64,000 nucleotides of DNA, taken from NCBI GenBank assembly GCA_002104985.1, contig MCGO01000027.1, forward strand, positions 1 to 64,000. The letters run 5' to 3'. Below the pieces are notes generated by a model, which did no database searches, was not told the DNA's origin, and saw only the letters and a program-made list of their open reading frames with translations. Both the position numbers and the translations under genes were made by a program. Positions 1 to 14,100 of the stretch are shown here, in pieces; position 1 is the stretch's first letter, and the number at the start of each line of letters is the position of its first letter. Source of the stretch: Rhizoclosmatium globosum. Taxonomy: Eukaryota; Chytridiomycota; Chytridiomycetes; Chytridiales; Chytriomycetaceae.

Positions 1-1029
1 TTTCTGCTTATATGGAAGTTTGTTTCCAGCGAATGCAGGAATGAAGGAACAACCCTCAATCTTATTTTTGCTTTTGACCTCAACGCCTTCAACTGGAGTC
101 AGCGCGGATGATGCATCGATACCATAGCTTTCCGCTCCTGGAACAAGATCATTGCAGGCTGTGTTTGGTGCTATATCGACAGCTCGATCGACGAGGAAAG
201 GCATCCTGTTGGAGTTGTTCTTTTTTGCTATTCCCCTTAAAATGGCCCTTTATCGATGCACAAAGCCACTTGTTCGCAACGGCATCGAAGCAACCGGTTT
301 GAGTGTGGATTATAATTCAGGAGTAATGTTGTTTTAATGTATGCTTAAACAGCACCAGGCCTGCTCTTCTTCATCGAACCCTACCCATTATGGCCAACTG
401 TTCTTCGGGTTAGTACTGCCAGTCTTCCGCGTGGAACTGCTATTCGAGCAAGTGGTGTTGAGGGTATTGTTCTTGTCGAATTCAGTGATGCGAATGTTAT
501 TAGCGACATAGCCTATACTGTGGAAGAGCCAACTCCAACATCCACCTATTTCTCTGATCTCCAGTACTACAACAACATTTGCGATGCCTTTGCGTTCCAC
601 ATTGGAGCTATTGAGACACTTGACCGCCCCAACCGCCATTCTTTGCTTGCCGGAAACAATGACTCGCTGTACTCCGAAGACGATGCTCTTGCTTTGAAGC
701 TGATCCGCCGCAGTGTCTTTGGCGTGTCTGGCCACAAAAGTTTGCCGATTTCAGACGCAGATTCTATTCACCCTGTCTGCCTCGCGCTGTTCTTTGATGC
801 TGCTTCGTCAGCTATTCTCTCTCTTGATGATTCAAGTCAAGAATGTATCAATAAGCAAGAGTTATTAGAATCCAGTTCCGATCCTAAAGACGTTGCGGAA
901 TTTGACTTCCTTGAAGATGAATTGGCGGACTTTGTTCGGGCTGTTCAAAGCATATTGAGATCTATTCTCACTGTGTTTCCCAATGCTTATGCTTTGATGC
1001 CATTGGTTCCAACCCATTATTTTGACTAA
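1..1029 (+). CDS. 3' end of an unrecognised gene (partial)
   Basis: I do not recognise this protein. Exons in one consistent frame are <2-97, 158-296 and 353-1029, ending in TAA at 1027. The introns (60 and 56 bp) have normal GT-AG ends. The first exon is open to the window edge, so the start is probably outside; an ATG at 41 is in frame but cannot be preferred. About 300 residues are visible: a hydrophobic stretch near the beginning (motif LLELFFFAIPLK), then an acidic, Ser-rich C-terminal part with no motif I can name. A weak possible intron near 1004-1040 could extend the protein into 1041-1248, but the added peptide is Pro/Arg-rich and unconvincing. It lies 324 bp upstream of the AAA+ giant gene, on the same strand. 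Confidence 0.5.
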
Positions 1030-1353
1030 TTATCAAAGTAGATTTTCTTGTGGAGATTGGATGGGAACGCGAATAAAATTAGGCTGATGAGGTCGAGAAC
1101 TATTCGCAATATTGTGAAACCACCAGTTTTTTCACAGGCTACCCTGGATGCAGGCCCGCCGGGAGTACCCGGCCCCCGACCCAGCTACCAGCAAAACCCA
1201 TCTCCCACAAAGCAAATGTGCAGACAAAACAAGGAGAGAGGAAAGTAGAAGTGAAGAACAAGATTTTTGGTGGACTGTTCCATAGTCACTGTCGTTTTTT
1301 GTCTTGGTTTCATTGAGGTTCAAGATACCACAAAACTTGAAAAAAAACAAATA
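1030..1353 (+). other. Intergenic spacer, probable promoter of the AAA+ gene
   Basis: This spacer separates two same-strand genes. It holds a short GC-rich island (about 1141-1205) and an A-rich run just before the ATG at 1354. I see no RNA gene or repeat. Promoter function is inferred only from position. Confidence 0.35.
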
Positions 1354-4300
1354 ATGACCGCTGTAAAGCTGTGGTTCCGACACGAACACGATAGGGCAGG
1401 TGACTTCTACTTTCGCGAATTCAACTGTGACGGACCTGTGAAGCCGTCTCGGTTGGCGCTTGAACTGTTGCGTGGATCTGCCGACCTCGTCCGTTTTCCC
1501 GTCGTTGCGCGCTACCTCACAAGCAAGCTCAATACCAAGGAAGTGATCACAGAGGCGACCGATCCAGCTCTCTACTGCCCTAAAGACACTATCACTGTCA
1601 CACTTAACGTAAGTCCACATATTGGCGCCCCTGTGGACTGTTAGATAATATTTCTGGCTGCATTGTAGATGGGCCAGCCGCTTGCTTTTGTGACCCAGGC
1701 TATTCGCAGCCGTAAGTCCTGTTTAATAGTTCTATGTGACCTAATGAAAAAAAAGATGCTGTGAATGCAAACAGTCCTGCGGCTGCGGAGATTGATGTCA
1801 CCCTAGAATACGACTATCCTCATGCTCAGGAAAGATTGGTAGCCGCGGTCGAAGACACGCTTGTTGCGTTCAAAGCGTCTGTCGAACTCTTTTTCGCTAG
1901 ACATCTTGAAAATCAATTTGTGACAATGAAGAACGGCGAATGTTTGAGTATTCCGTTTGATAACACCACCGAGTCCCCTTTGTTTCGGGTTCGCGTGAAT
2001 TCGTGCGTAAATGAGCATGGTTTGTTCGTTTTACTTGTACAATTTAAATTGATGAGAAAAAAGGAGGCCACATTGTCATTGACACAAGCACCAAAGTTCG
2101 CCATTGTTCTTTCAAAAAGTGCAACAACCTCAGTCCTCCGACGAACAATTTCGCATTATCTGCGTTTTACGGAGTTTTGCATCAATGGGTTCGTTTCTTC
2201 ATGCTGAACGACAATGCGAAGCTGGAGACGTACCCCCTGTTGTCCAATGAGTCGATTGAGTTATTCTTCAGTGAGGAGTTGAAGAAGTGAGCTTAGTTTC
2301 TCCAGCATATCGTATGAATGACGCATTCACCCAGAACTCTTTATCCTCACCAACTTGGAAAACTTAAAACTGAGGCTTTGGACTTAATGGTTCGAGAAGG
2401 TGCGAAGAACCTACACATGGGAATCCTTCTTTTTGGACCACCAGGTAACGGAAAGACTGTCTTTGCAACCAAACTGCTCCAGTCAATTGGAGTTCGTGTT
2501 GTATTCCAAGGTTCTGGACCATCGCTTCATGGAGGACTTGTTGGCGAAACGGAAAAGAACATCACCGCGATATTTGATAAGGCGCTTGCGACACCATGGC
2601 TGCCTTGCTTCATGTTCATTGACGAATTCGATTCAATTGGAGAGAGCCGAAAGAATGTAGGCATTCAATGACTTTTTTGGAACCCTTAACCAAATGTGAA
2701 AACAAGGAATCAGCAGCAAATTACAAAGCAGACCACGTCAACCATTTCATTTCACTCCATGGCTCCAGCAAGTATATCAATGTATTTGTAGTTGCGGCAA
2801 CGAATTTCAAATCGAAGCTGGATGAGGCTGTCCTTCGCTGGGCAAGAATTTCGTATCACATCATGCTTGGCAGTTTGCCATGTGTCCAGCGTGGTCGTTT
2901 TATGTCACAATTTGGCATTGATAAGGATGAGATTGTGAGTATTGTTGACACTTCTCAATATTTACATTTAACTTGTAGGAACGTATATATGTGGCCGTCG
3001 AAGCCTCAGAAAACTTTACAGTAGCTATGCTTAATCAATGGCTTTCAACAATCCCTTCCCATGGGAAGACGCTGCTATTGTGTGACGAATCCTTTGGTAA
3101 TAATTCGAAACACCCTGAATTTTGGCCTAATTTCTGGTTCCTAGTAATGCTGAATCGAATCATTGATGACAATGAAGCGACAAAGTTCAATCGGGCCGTG
3201 CGGCAGTCATTGATCCGTAAAGACGTGGAGGAAGACTTCACCGTTTTTGTTCTGGATTTGCTACTGTCCTGTTATAAACACAAGACCAATCTCACGAGAC
3301 GTGTTCTCGTAGAAATGTCGTTGGGACAGATTTCTTTTGAGCTTGGCAACGGGTGCTACAGATCTTTCAAGATGCCGTACCATGAGAAAGGGCCAATGAT
3401 GAGGCTTTTATGGCTTTTCAATCGGCTGTTGGATTTACAGTCAATTCGAGTTATCGATCGAGATTTCTATTTGGGCGAATTTGATCAATCTGGTCAAAAG
3501 TATACAAAGGCAACGCAGGAAATTATTGAACAAGAAGGAAAACACAATGGAGATGGTTCGATGATTGTTTTTATGATGCAAAGTCTTGTGGGATTTAACA
3601 TGATCTCGGTGAGTGTCGTCGTGGCTTTTGAATTAGGTCACTAACGGTTTCCTCAGCATACAACGCAATTAAGTACGTCTAGTTCATTGGGAACTACAGA
3701 AACTACTTCGACCAACGAAAGCCGAACTCTCACTACTGGTACATCCAGTACATTGAGTAATTCATTCTCAGAGGCGACGGGCACAAACTTGACCCTTACA
3801 TATTCTTCCGGCACATCACAAGCAAACGGGACCACCGCTACCACTACTGCTGGAAACACTCTAACCAACACGGTTGGGAAAACTGACGCGGATGGTACAA
3901 CTGAAAATCTCACTCTCACTGACGCTAAAAGTCAAGGTACCAGCGAATCATTCGCTGAAACACATGGTGTTACAAACACAAAGTCGGTGTCAAATACAGA
4001 GACCGTAACAAATACGAATTCTCACACAACTTCTACGTCATCTAGTACCACGAAAAGCATGTCTGTTTCGGTTGGATTCAGTATGTTAACAAAGTACTCA
4101 TTAGATGAGCTAATCTTGATCAGGTCTAAAGGGTCCGTCTGTTACAACTTCAGCCAATTTCAGCCGAACAAATGGACGATCATCTAGCGATACGACATCC
4201 GTATCTGAAAGCAGCGCAAATACAGTTTCCTCAAGTCATGCTGTAAGCAACTCTACAACAAACACTCGGTCCACAAACAGAAGCACGACAAAGTCCATCG

Positions 4301-7300
4301 CTCGCTCATGGGGCACTTCAAAGTCTGAAACAATCTCTGCATCGACAGCCAATTCAATCAATGAATCTCTCGCTCTTGGAAAATCCATAGTGGACACGCT
4401 GACAGAGTCCAAGGCATTGGCTGAAGGCAAAAACATTACAAAAACGGTTAATAGTACTGTTGCAGGTGCGAAAAATGAGTCGGATGCAATCAATGCAGGC
4501 AGCGCTAAAAGCCATGCAAAGTATTTAATTACTTTCACTAGAACCTCATTTAATACCTATATTAGAACGGAAAACAATACGTCAACAGCCGGAGTCTCGA
4601 CAACTTTTCAAGTTGGTATTCCACTAGCCCTACACGAAACTGTTCGAATTTTTACCGATGCTGGCAAGAAGTTCGGAGCAGCGTCATTTGGTGCTGGAGC
4701 CCCTTTTACTGTGTTATTTTTTGAAAGAAGTGTATCTCCAGTCCTTATATCTCACGTAAAAGAAAGTGTTGGTTTCGGGGAACTGTTTGTGTTTGGTAAG
4801 TGAATATAGATTTGCAGTAAGACATCTTAAATAGAAATGCAGATGACGCTCCAAACACAAACGAAACTGTTTCGCTAATACTTCAGTTCATTTGTACCTC
4901 TTCATCTAAAGTCATCTTGCCGATGATGCCACTCTTTGTTAATATCCTGCGAGGATATTCAGATTTGTGTTCAAGGGATGCATACCGCTTGGTCTGGGCG
5001 CTGGGTTTGAGTGTGGCGAAAAAAGAATGGGTCATTGTGGCTGATTTGCTCAAATTGGTGACTCATTTCCTGGGCACCCAGGAAGGTTCAACTGGTTATG
5101 CCTTTTGCTGTCATTTAAAATTGAATCATAGATTGTCTCGGATTGTTTTATGAGCACGATTACTTCACCGAAATTTTGGCTTCTCTTATCCACGGAGTTT
5201 CATTGTTGGATGTATCTTCTGATCATTTTGAACTTCATGTATAGTGTCTCCTAACTTGGCAATGTCCCCTAAATGGTAATTTTTAGCAAGGAATCAGTCG
5301 GTTGTTGTCTGTCTTCTCCCAATTTGCAGGTTTGTTCATTCACCTAACTTTTCACCATTTTCAAATGCAAAAAAACAGAATATTTCGAAAAAATCAGCTC
5401 GATCAAATTCTTTTTGGGACTCTTGAAGCTCATCGAAACCGCTGTTTTTGTTCCAAACCACCAGCGAAGTGTGGATCTGAATCTGCACATAAGGCGCATT
5501 TCTTTGAGTGTGTCTGCCATGCTTGTCGTCAAACCAGAATTTGCGATATTACCTCAGATGAAAGGTGTATTATATTTTATTGGATTATGATAATTGATAA
5601 GGGTTGTAGCACTTAAATGGAAGATGATGACCGAGCCTACGTTTCAAGAGTTTTTGGAAAAGCATTTGGTCATATCTCCGCAGCTTTCTATTTTCTTGGA
5701 CGCATTCACAAGTAAACATTTCATATGCCGGGTTCTTAGGTTTCTCACTTCACTCATATAGTTTCGTTGCTTGGGTGCCCTATCACGTTGGTGAAAGTCC
5801 TCAAACGGTTGCCAGAAACGCTCAAAAATTTGGAATTACTGAACACGGTGAACCAGTTAGGCTCCACGAAGCTTCAGATATTTGAACGTGAGGTAAAAAA
5901 ATATGAAAAAATGCAAGAGGATGCCAAAAATCAGAAACATCGTGATTCTTATGTTGCAGCAGAGAAAAAGTTGCGTGAACATACTGATAAGGTGGACAGA
6001 TATAAGGCTGCAAGCGACCGTGCTTTAAGGTGAGCGCTGATGTAAAATATTATCATACTCAATTATAACAGTGATAGAAAAATGATATCGCGAAACCTAC
6101 TCAAAATGGGAATTCCAGGCATCACGGTGGCAGGCCTTGAACACTCGACAGAATCTGTTCGAAGCGAAGAGGTGCCACCAAACGTCAAAATTTTAGTGCG
6201 AAACGTCGAGCGAACTCTGGTTATGGCGAATGATGTGGCAGAGATGAAGTCCTTCCTTATTCAATTGGCTGCATCGCCTTTGCCACCCAACTTCTGGCCG
6301 ACTTGTTTTCTATCGTGCAAAGTGGAACCACAAACGATTGCCGCAGAAATAGAAATGTTCGAGGAAGAATGGATACAGAGGAAAACCGGATTGCTCCTGA
6401 ACAACACCGTCACTACACCAGTGAGTTAGAGAGAATATTTGTGTTCAATGATAATGATGTGGTCTAGAAACTTATTTTTGGAAACGCCAAGTCTCGAAGT
6501 CTTTCTGTCAAGTGCTTGGCACACCTCTTTTCGAATGCTGTACACGTTCACGTTGAATTCAGCGAAGACGATATTTTTGATGCTGCCGATTTGATACGGG
6601 TTGCTCTTAATCTTGTTCGCATTGAACGTCACCGATCTCTGCCCGAACCCTGCCAGATAACCACGAACACATTCCTGGAGACTCAAACTGGTGGTGTCAA
6701 GTATTTGGACTCTGTTTTGGAAGGACACAGATCGGTTTCGACAGGTGATAAATGTAGCAACAATTCACTGCGAGATTTCCCTTGTGCTCAAATTGAAGTG
6801 ATGTTGGCATTTGTTCAAATGGAGCGTGTGAATTCAGCTATTTTCGAAATTGCATACATCGCAATAACCGAAAAAATGCAAGAAGTTGAACAAACCGTCA
6901 TTCACCAAACGACGAATCGGTATCAAAAGATTCAAGAACAAAGTCAAGCCAAAATCAATCAAGTTGCATCAGCTGCAAGTGGAATTCAAAAGAAGAAGTC
7001 GTTTGCTATGGCACAGACTGATTCTGCAGAGTTGCTTAAATGGTTTCTGTCACGCTTGAGCATTTCTGGTACCTCAGAAACTGGATCGCAATACGATCGT
7101 GGCATCCATCAAATAGCGGCTTTTTTGCAAGCTAGGGTTATTAAACTTATTCATAAACAGGAAGGGTTAGCTTCGGCTCTTTGTAACTGTATAGAAAGCA
7201 TGACGGAGTCCTATATGAAATTGCGAAACAATGCGGCTTTTCTTGGATCATCTGTAAGTAAGTTTGTTGTGCTGAATTTCTAAGGTTAGAGATAGATTTC

Positions 7301-7934
7301 CGATCAAGCGGCATTCTGTTGGAGAGACTCGCCCAAACTCAATGCGTCCAAGTATGTGACGGAATACTTAATGTGTTGTTTCGAAATCTTGATGACAGTT
7401 GGATTTGGTCTTGGGATGCGCACTTTCCCTCAAAAGTTGATTGAAGTACCTGATTCGGGCACCTTCATGGAAAAGTTGCTGACGAACGAGTACTTTGAGC
7501 CAATCCCTTCTGAGAACAGGTTTACAGGTCATTTTCATGAATAATTTTGCAACTAATTTGGTTCAGACCCAACAATATAAATCCGAATCTGGAAATGGCG
7601 GTGTCTTCCATCCTTCAAATCGTTGATGAAGCAGACTACGTGTTACAAGAAGTTTCGTCTTTTACTTTTGGCCATGTGATGGATTGGATTTGGAGAGTCC
7701 ATGATAAGTTAGAAACCTGCGAGAAACTCCTGCTTGAGGTGATAAATTTAAAAAACGGTTGTTGAAAATTGAACTATTCTCCCATAGCCAAATGGTAGAA
7801 AGTTCAATACTAAATTTTTTGGAGAGATTTATTATACCCTCATGGAACAGACCACCAAAAATCTTGTTGGGAACATGGAAAGAGTGTATTTGTTATATTT
7901 GATAGATAGCACTAGTAAGGGCCTGAAGAATTGA
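1354..7934 (+). CDS. Giant AAA+ ATPase with Ser/Thr/Asn-rich region and coiled coil (1,895 aa)
   Basis: Twenty exons keep one frame: 1354-1608, 1669-1711, 1756-2019, 2064-2286, 2335-2656, 2707-2934, 2979-3608, 3657-4080, 4124-4795, 4843-5085, 5132-5238, 5287-5329, 5379-5564, 5610-5711, 5762-6029, 6072-6420, 6468-7253, 7296-7519, 7567-7738, 7788-7934. Near residues 290-440 is a single classic AAA+ module: Walker A GPPGNGKT, Walker B MFIDEFDSIGE, and a second-region-of-homology segment ATNFKSKLDEAVLR. Residues about 656-950 are dominated by Thr, Ser and Asn, and about 1248-1336 form a charged coiled coil. The rest matches no family I know. A single AAA+ module suggests an oligomeric remodelling ATPase, but the substrate is unknown. 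The next gene, another giant on the same strand, begins 207 bp downstream. The start was chosen as the first ATG in frame with exon 1. Confidence 0.75.
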
Positions 7935-8141
7935 CACAGATTAATCTTTTGTTGCATTATTTTAATGAATACATTCATTTGATTGAAACCGGGAATACGC
8001 AACGAGAAAGGGGAAAGAAATTTAATTCCACGTTATAGAAATGAATTTCTTTATTTCTTAATTGATTTACGGTTCAAGGCAGGTTCAAGGCAGATAAAAA
8101 CACACACTTTTCTCACTCCATTTCTTCAAGTTAAACAAAAC

Positions 8142-11100
8142 ATGCTTGGAGGTGAACAAAGCAAACTGATCGAGCTCAGATCAAGAGAGTCCAAGTACCG
8201 CGCTTCTTTGGAAAAGGCTGAAAGCGAGTTTCAAGAGGGTAAATTCACCCGCCTTTTGAACGCCGTCAAAGAAGAAATTCGCGAGCTTGAAGAGAAGCAA
8301 TCAACCTTCGCTTCGGCACATTCAGCTCTACTTCTCAGCTCAGCTAATGTTGATATTGGCCAAGCAACAATGTAAGCTAAACTTGTTGCTTCCAGCCATG
8401 TTTCTTACATTATTTAAGGGAAACAAAAACCGAAGTCGGAGTTGCCGAGTCCACAGCAAGAACTACACCCACTGTTCCTCCTGGCAAGGGTGATATTCGT
8501 AACGACGAACTTGTTCCCCTGCGTACTGAAGTTGCTCAAGTAGCTGTTGATATTCCTCCATCTGTGCCTCTCGGGTCGGCTAGAGTTGGAAATGGACACG
8601 TTTCTTTGTGAGTTGAACATTTCCAATCAATACAATTTCTTACGCCAACGCAGGATCAATGCGATTGATCCAAATGCGAAAACGTCCACTGTCTCTGGTG
8701 CTGTTGTCAATGATCCAACTCCACACAAAACCCTCGAACTTGAAGTCGGTGAATCCACAGCAAGAACTACACCCACTGTTCCTCCTGGCAAGGGCGAAAT
8801 TCTTAACGACGAACTTGCTCGTTTGCGCGCTGAGCTGGCTCAAGCAGCTGTCGAGGTTTCCAACTGGAAGGCGTCGCTTGCCGCTGCAGACACCGAGTTC
8901 AAGATGAACAAGGCGCAGAAGATGCTCGACAATGTAACTGCCGAAAAAGACAAACTCTTCATGGCTGTTTCTGCGTTGGTGGGCAAGATTTCTGATCGAG
9001 GACACAGTGAAACCCAGGCTGTAGTGACAGGCTCTGTTACCCAATCTCAAGGTCCTTCCAGTAATCTGCCTGCCAAGCCTTCCAATCTTGATTTGGAGAT
9101 TGCCAGTGGTGATATCTTAAATCAACTTCTTAATGATGAAGCTGCAGCTTGGTTGGGACAATCAGGTCTGGCTGAATTCAACACACTCACGGAAATCTCT
9201 TCATCTGTTTTCAACAATACGGCTACAGACAGTAACTTGATGGCCCCTGTCATTACAGCTTTGGAGTGGCATGATGCACACTCGGACTTATTATTCAGCG
9301 AAGAACAGCCTCCTCTCTCTAATTCGAAGGTTGTTTCTGCGACAAAATTGCACAAGAAAGTTGTTTTCGGCCCCGTGACCCCTTCCAGTGCAGAAATGTA
9401 TTGCTTGCTTTTGCTCACCAGGGAGCAGGCTTCCAATGGATCAGGTCTGTCATAATATTTGGATTCCCTGTTATAGTTAACCTAGTGGTTAAAAGTCGCC
9501 AAGATTGTCATTTGCCAAGCAGATATTGAGCGCCTCAGCAACGACTTGGTCCCAGGATCGTACACGTCCCTTTCCAAGATCGATTTTAAAGTTTTGAATA
9601 ATATTAGCCTTGCCTTGGTTGGCGTGTAAGTTGTTCATTCCTCGCTATGAAACTTTTTTGTTCCTAAATACAGATATCAGGTATGGAAATAAGGCTATGA
9701 TTGCAAAATATCTTAAGGCGAAGGGATTAGTGTCAGAGAGCGTATACGAAACCATGATTTCCGGCAAAACGAAGGGGATTGTGGGGAGGAATGCAGCTGA
9801 ATCTTGCCTCGAAAGTGGACTCTACTTGCTGTGGAATAAAGCCGCTAAGGCCACAGATGGCGTCGTTGTATATTGGCCTGAAGATTCGACTTGGAGCGAC
9901 GACAACCAAGCATCTGTTGCCAGAAATCGATCGACGTTTATGCGGTACGTCAGCCTATCTTGTATGTACAGCAGGTTAAATTGGAAAAAAATTACAGCTA
10001 CTTGTCAAAAGTTACAGTGCAGCAAATCTGTTTGTTTGGCATGGCTGATGGCGAAATGATCGCTTTGAACGAAACACCCACAAACGTGGACAATTTTGAC
10101 GAGGACAATTTTGACCAGGAAAGAGGCTGGCTGGAGATTGAAGAAACCAGTTTACAGGCAAGTTCACTGTCTGATACGTGAAGAATAACTTCTTGATAGG
10201 AAGAAGGCGCCTTTGCTGGTGTTGGCTTCAAGTCTGTATACAGCCGACTGTTGATGTCCCCAAATACACCCACAGTCGTGACTGGAAGTTCGACTCCAGG
10301 CGTTGTCGTTCAAAAGCCGGTTGGAAGGTCTGTCGAGCGCAACTTGCTGCAAGGTGACTTCATTGATTTTGCGAGATTGATATGGTTCGTTGTCATCTTT
10401 CCCACTACCTTATAATTAAGTTTAATTTTAACAGTCAGGGACGTCTACCCTTTTCTTTTGCATGTGATCTTCCAGAGTGGTTCATTCGATACTTGGTTGA
10501 GCACGGTTTCCAGTTACGTGCCCCTGAGGCAACTGCTGCATGGAAGGCGTCTATGCAACATATTCAGGGTGAAAAGGATCAAAAACGTGCTGCCATCGCC
10601 AATTTGGCACAAGACCAACTCGAAGTTCGTTCCTATATTTCAAACAAGTTCATTAGTCATTTGAACACGCTTGTGCGTTATAAAGAAGGCCATACGACGA
10701 TAACATATTCCCAAGCGTTCGAAAAAGCGGTTGACGAAAGGGTTTTGGCCATCGGTAAGCTGACAACCCGGAATATATGTTTTAACTCCTTGTCCAAGTT
10801 AATGTCCTTCCCACGAATATGGAAAATGAGCTTCGAACGCATCTGAAGCAAATCGACGGAAGTGATTTTGGGCCACTGTTAAGTGAAATTAAGAAGTCAC
10901 GGCCTTTATACGACCGTTACAGCTACCGTAATCATTGCGGGTATCTGAATGCTGTACTTGAATCGACGGACCCAACGAACCCATTCCGTTCGTCTGTGAT
11001 GGATGCGTTTGCAGATTGGGCAGACAGAAAAGAGAGACAAATTGCCGACTATTTTGTCAACGCTTATAACAAAGCTATGCGGCAGCAGTATGAATCAGAA

Positions 11101-14100
11101 CTCACGGAGGCGGCTCGCATCCAGTCGAATGAAGCCAATTGCAGTTTTCGAGAAAGCTGCAACTCCCTCTTTGAAGGCGATATTGACTCTAAATGGGAGC
11201 TCTTGAGCATACGGGAATTAAATAACACTCGGCGAACAGGTGGTTAAAGATCATATCACACTTTTGGTTAACCACATTTTTATAGTTTCGTGGAATGAAA
11301 TTCGAGTTATTCCGCCTTCCAAAGCTTGTGAATTGTACCAATTTCGTCTTACTCAAGAGGATATGTTTGCGTTGGGTGACAACTCAGTAAGCTTATCGCC
11401 TTATCTCTCCCAGTCCCCTACGGCAACCTTTTCCATGGGAGAGAAACAAGTTTTGAGACTTTGTCATGTGACCGAGAAGCATCTTATTCTTGTTATTGAC
11501 GACACTGAAGCCGGAAAATGCTTTATCTATGCACGAGACCATAACAAGTTCGACTACTGTTCTCCTATCAAAGAGCTGCACCTTTCTCGATTGCCAGATT
11601 ACAACCTTGCAATATACGAAAAGATGGGAAAACTTGCGTTCGTATCAGCATCGTTGCAGGTTGTAATTTTGACTTCTGCGTTTTTGGCTTCTAAAATCTA
11701 TCTCAGCTGACTATTATTGAGTTCCGTGATGAGTTCAAACGTGCTGATGCAACTCAGATTTCTTTGAAAGATTTCTATCCCGAGAATGCAGATTTCAAAG
11801 AAAGTCGTGTTTGTTGGGTAAATGATAGAGAAATATGCATAATCGAATCAACTGGGCGGTCTCGTATTTTCATGGTCGCTTCGTTGAGTTGATTTCTGGA
11901 ATTGCATTTTAAATGTCTGACTGTTAAAAACAGACGTCAATTTCGTCCGGCTATGCTGAAACTTCCTGCAACCGCCACGAACCACAAATCATCCCCAGAC
12001 AATTCGTGCTTGATGTATCTGAATGATAGAAAGCTCAATTTTGTCTTTTGGAACAGCTTTGGATCAGACAATTGCAGGCCACACGAGATTGAATTTTTTG
12101 ATGAAGTGCCATTTGCCCTTGTTGGCTTTGGGGATGGAAAAGCACCTATTACTCGTATGTATCTGCTCTCTATAGAGTCATCGCCAGACATTGGATTTAT
12201 TCGTTCTATCTCGTTGAAAATCACAACAAAGCAGTCCAAGTAAGAGGTTTCTTCTCTTTTCTTGATCTCACCAAGTTCGTTCAGTCTGGTGATTAGAAGT
12301 CGCGCGCCAAATGCACGCAATACGCACCATAACGCTGAGCAAAATGGATCTTATCCAACATGTAACTGCTATATCGATGTGTGGTACGACATTTGGAGGG
12401 GTGAGTAATATAGAATATTGAAATGTTGCTGAAACAATTATTGACAGAATTCCCGCTCGCCGCTCCACTCAAGCGGAAAGCCATAACTGTGTCAAACCTT
12501 CCGCCTTCAATTCTGTTTGTTGCTGATGGTTTTATAGACGACAACAACCTCCGTTTGTATTGGATCAACAAAATTAAGTGTGGTCGAAGTATTAATATTT
12601 GTAATCCACTCACCGCTAATTTTGCAGAAAATTCAATGAAAAAGTCAAGAAGCCTACAATTGTCATGATTGGCGGGCAGCGAGTCGATATTCTGGCTTCC
12701 ATCGCCATATCAACAAAACGCTTCCATTCTGTAATAGACGAGGATATACCACTCTCCAAGTTCAAAATGGGGGAATGGTTAATTGGATTGGTCTGCCTCA
12801 TTCCAATTCAGCTTGCAGTTGCAAGGAACAATCAATTCCTTCCTATGATTGATGGGATTTCTTCACTCAGCAACGACCGAGCAATGATGGGAAAAAATAC
12901 TTCGGAAATTGCCAATCTTCTTACAATTGGTTGGCTGGAATCTATCTTTCATTATTACTCCGATTTGGTGACTCTGCTTATCAATCCTGTTTTGTGTATT
13001 AATGTTGTTGCAGCCGGTAAAGGTCATATCCAGTCTTGGAGAACAGTCTGTTGGAAAGTCGTACACCTTGAACCATTTGGTATCGTGAGATTTATAATAG
13101 TGCAACCATTTATGTCTGTTTAGGCTGATACTTCGTTTGCTGGGTCGGCTATGCGAACAACTGAGGGGGTGTGGATGGCGGTTTCACCGACAGAGAATTA
13201 CTTAACTGTGTGTATGGACTTTGAGGGATTGAATTCAGTGGAGCGATCTTTACAAGAAGACAATTTGCTGGTTCTGTTGTAAGGACTAAGGCTCTCTAAT
13301 ATGTTATCTAAAGTCTTACCCAGTAACACTGCAATCTCGAATTATATCTTGTTCCGCAACAACATAGCCATGTCACGAGCTGTACAAGAAATGTTCAAGA
13401 GGTGTTTTGTTTTTAACTATAGCAAAACAATTGTTAATAACATACGGGTAGCTTTCAAGCATCTTCATCCATACTGGAACCTGAGAAGAATCGACCTCAC
13501 TTATTCAACTCTGTCCTAGTTGTTGTCATTAAAGATATCGAGGATCATCAGAAAACCGATATTGAAACTGAATTTCGGTAAAACTTCTTGCAAAATACGT
13601 ATGAATATTTACTTCGTGTAAGCAACAAAATTGAAAAAATAGTTGCGTCTGAACAGGCAAATAATTTTATAACCAGGCTTCATAATAAGCGTGTTAAAAT
13701 TGTGGGTTGTCTATTTCTTTCAATTCATCTTACTTTATTTCTTAAAAGGTTCCTTGGCCATTCTTCCAGACACCAGACTTCTACAGGCAATTCAATCTTG
13801 AAGGAAATTTTATTGACAAACGATTGGACACACGACAACAGTACCCTGGTGGATTAAAGTTCTTAAATGCTGTAAAAACTTTGATGGCGAAATTGAAGGT
13901 AATCTACTCCTGTCAAGTATCAATTTGTCCTAAAATGAAATATTAGATTTCAGATTGGAGCTCAATGGATTCAAGCCTCATCAAAACACGTGTGACGTGG
14001 CTCATAGAAACTTTGCCAAATGCACTTTCCGAAGGATGCGTTGAAAAAACACCTGTTAAGGAGCCACTTAGGGTAATCTTGCTGCTGCAATCAAATATCT

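Noticed and set aside
1048..1248. A Pro/Arg-rich continuation of the first gene.
   Set aside because: It needs a weak 37-bp intron and yields a composition unlike the preceding protein, so the TAA at 1027 is preferred.
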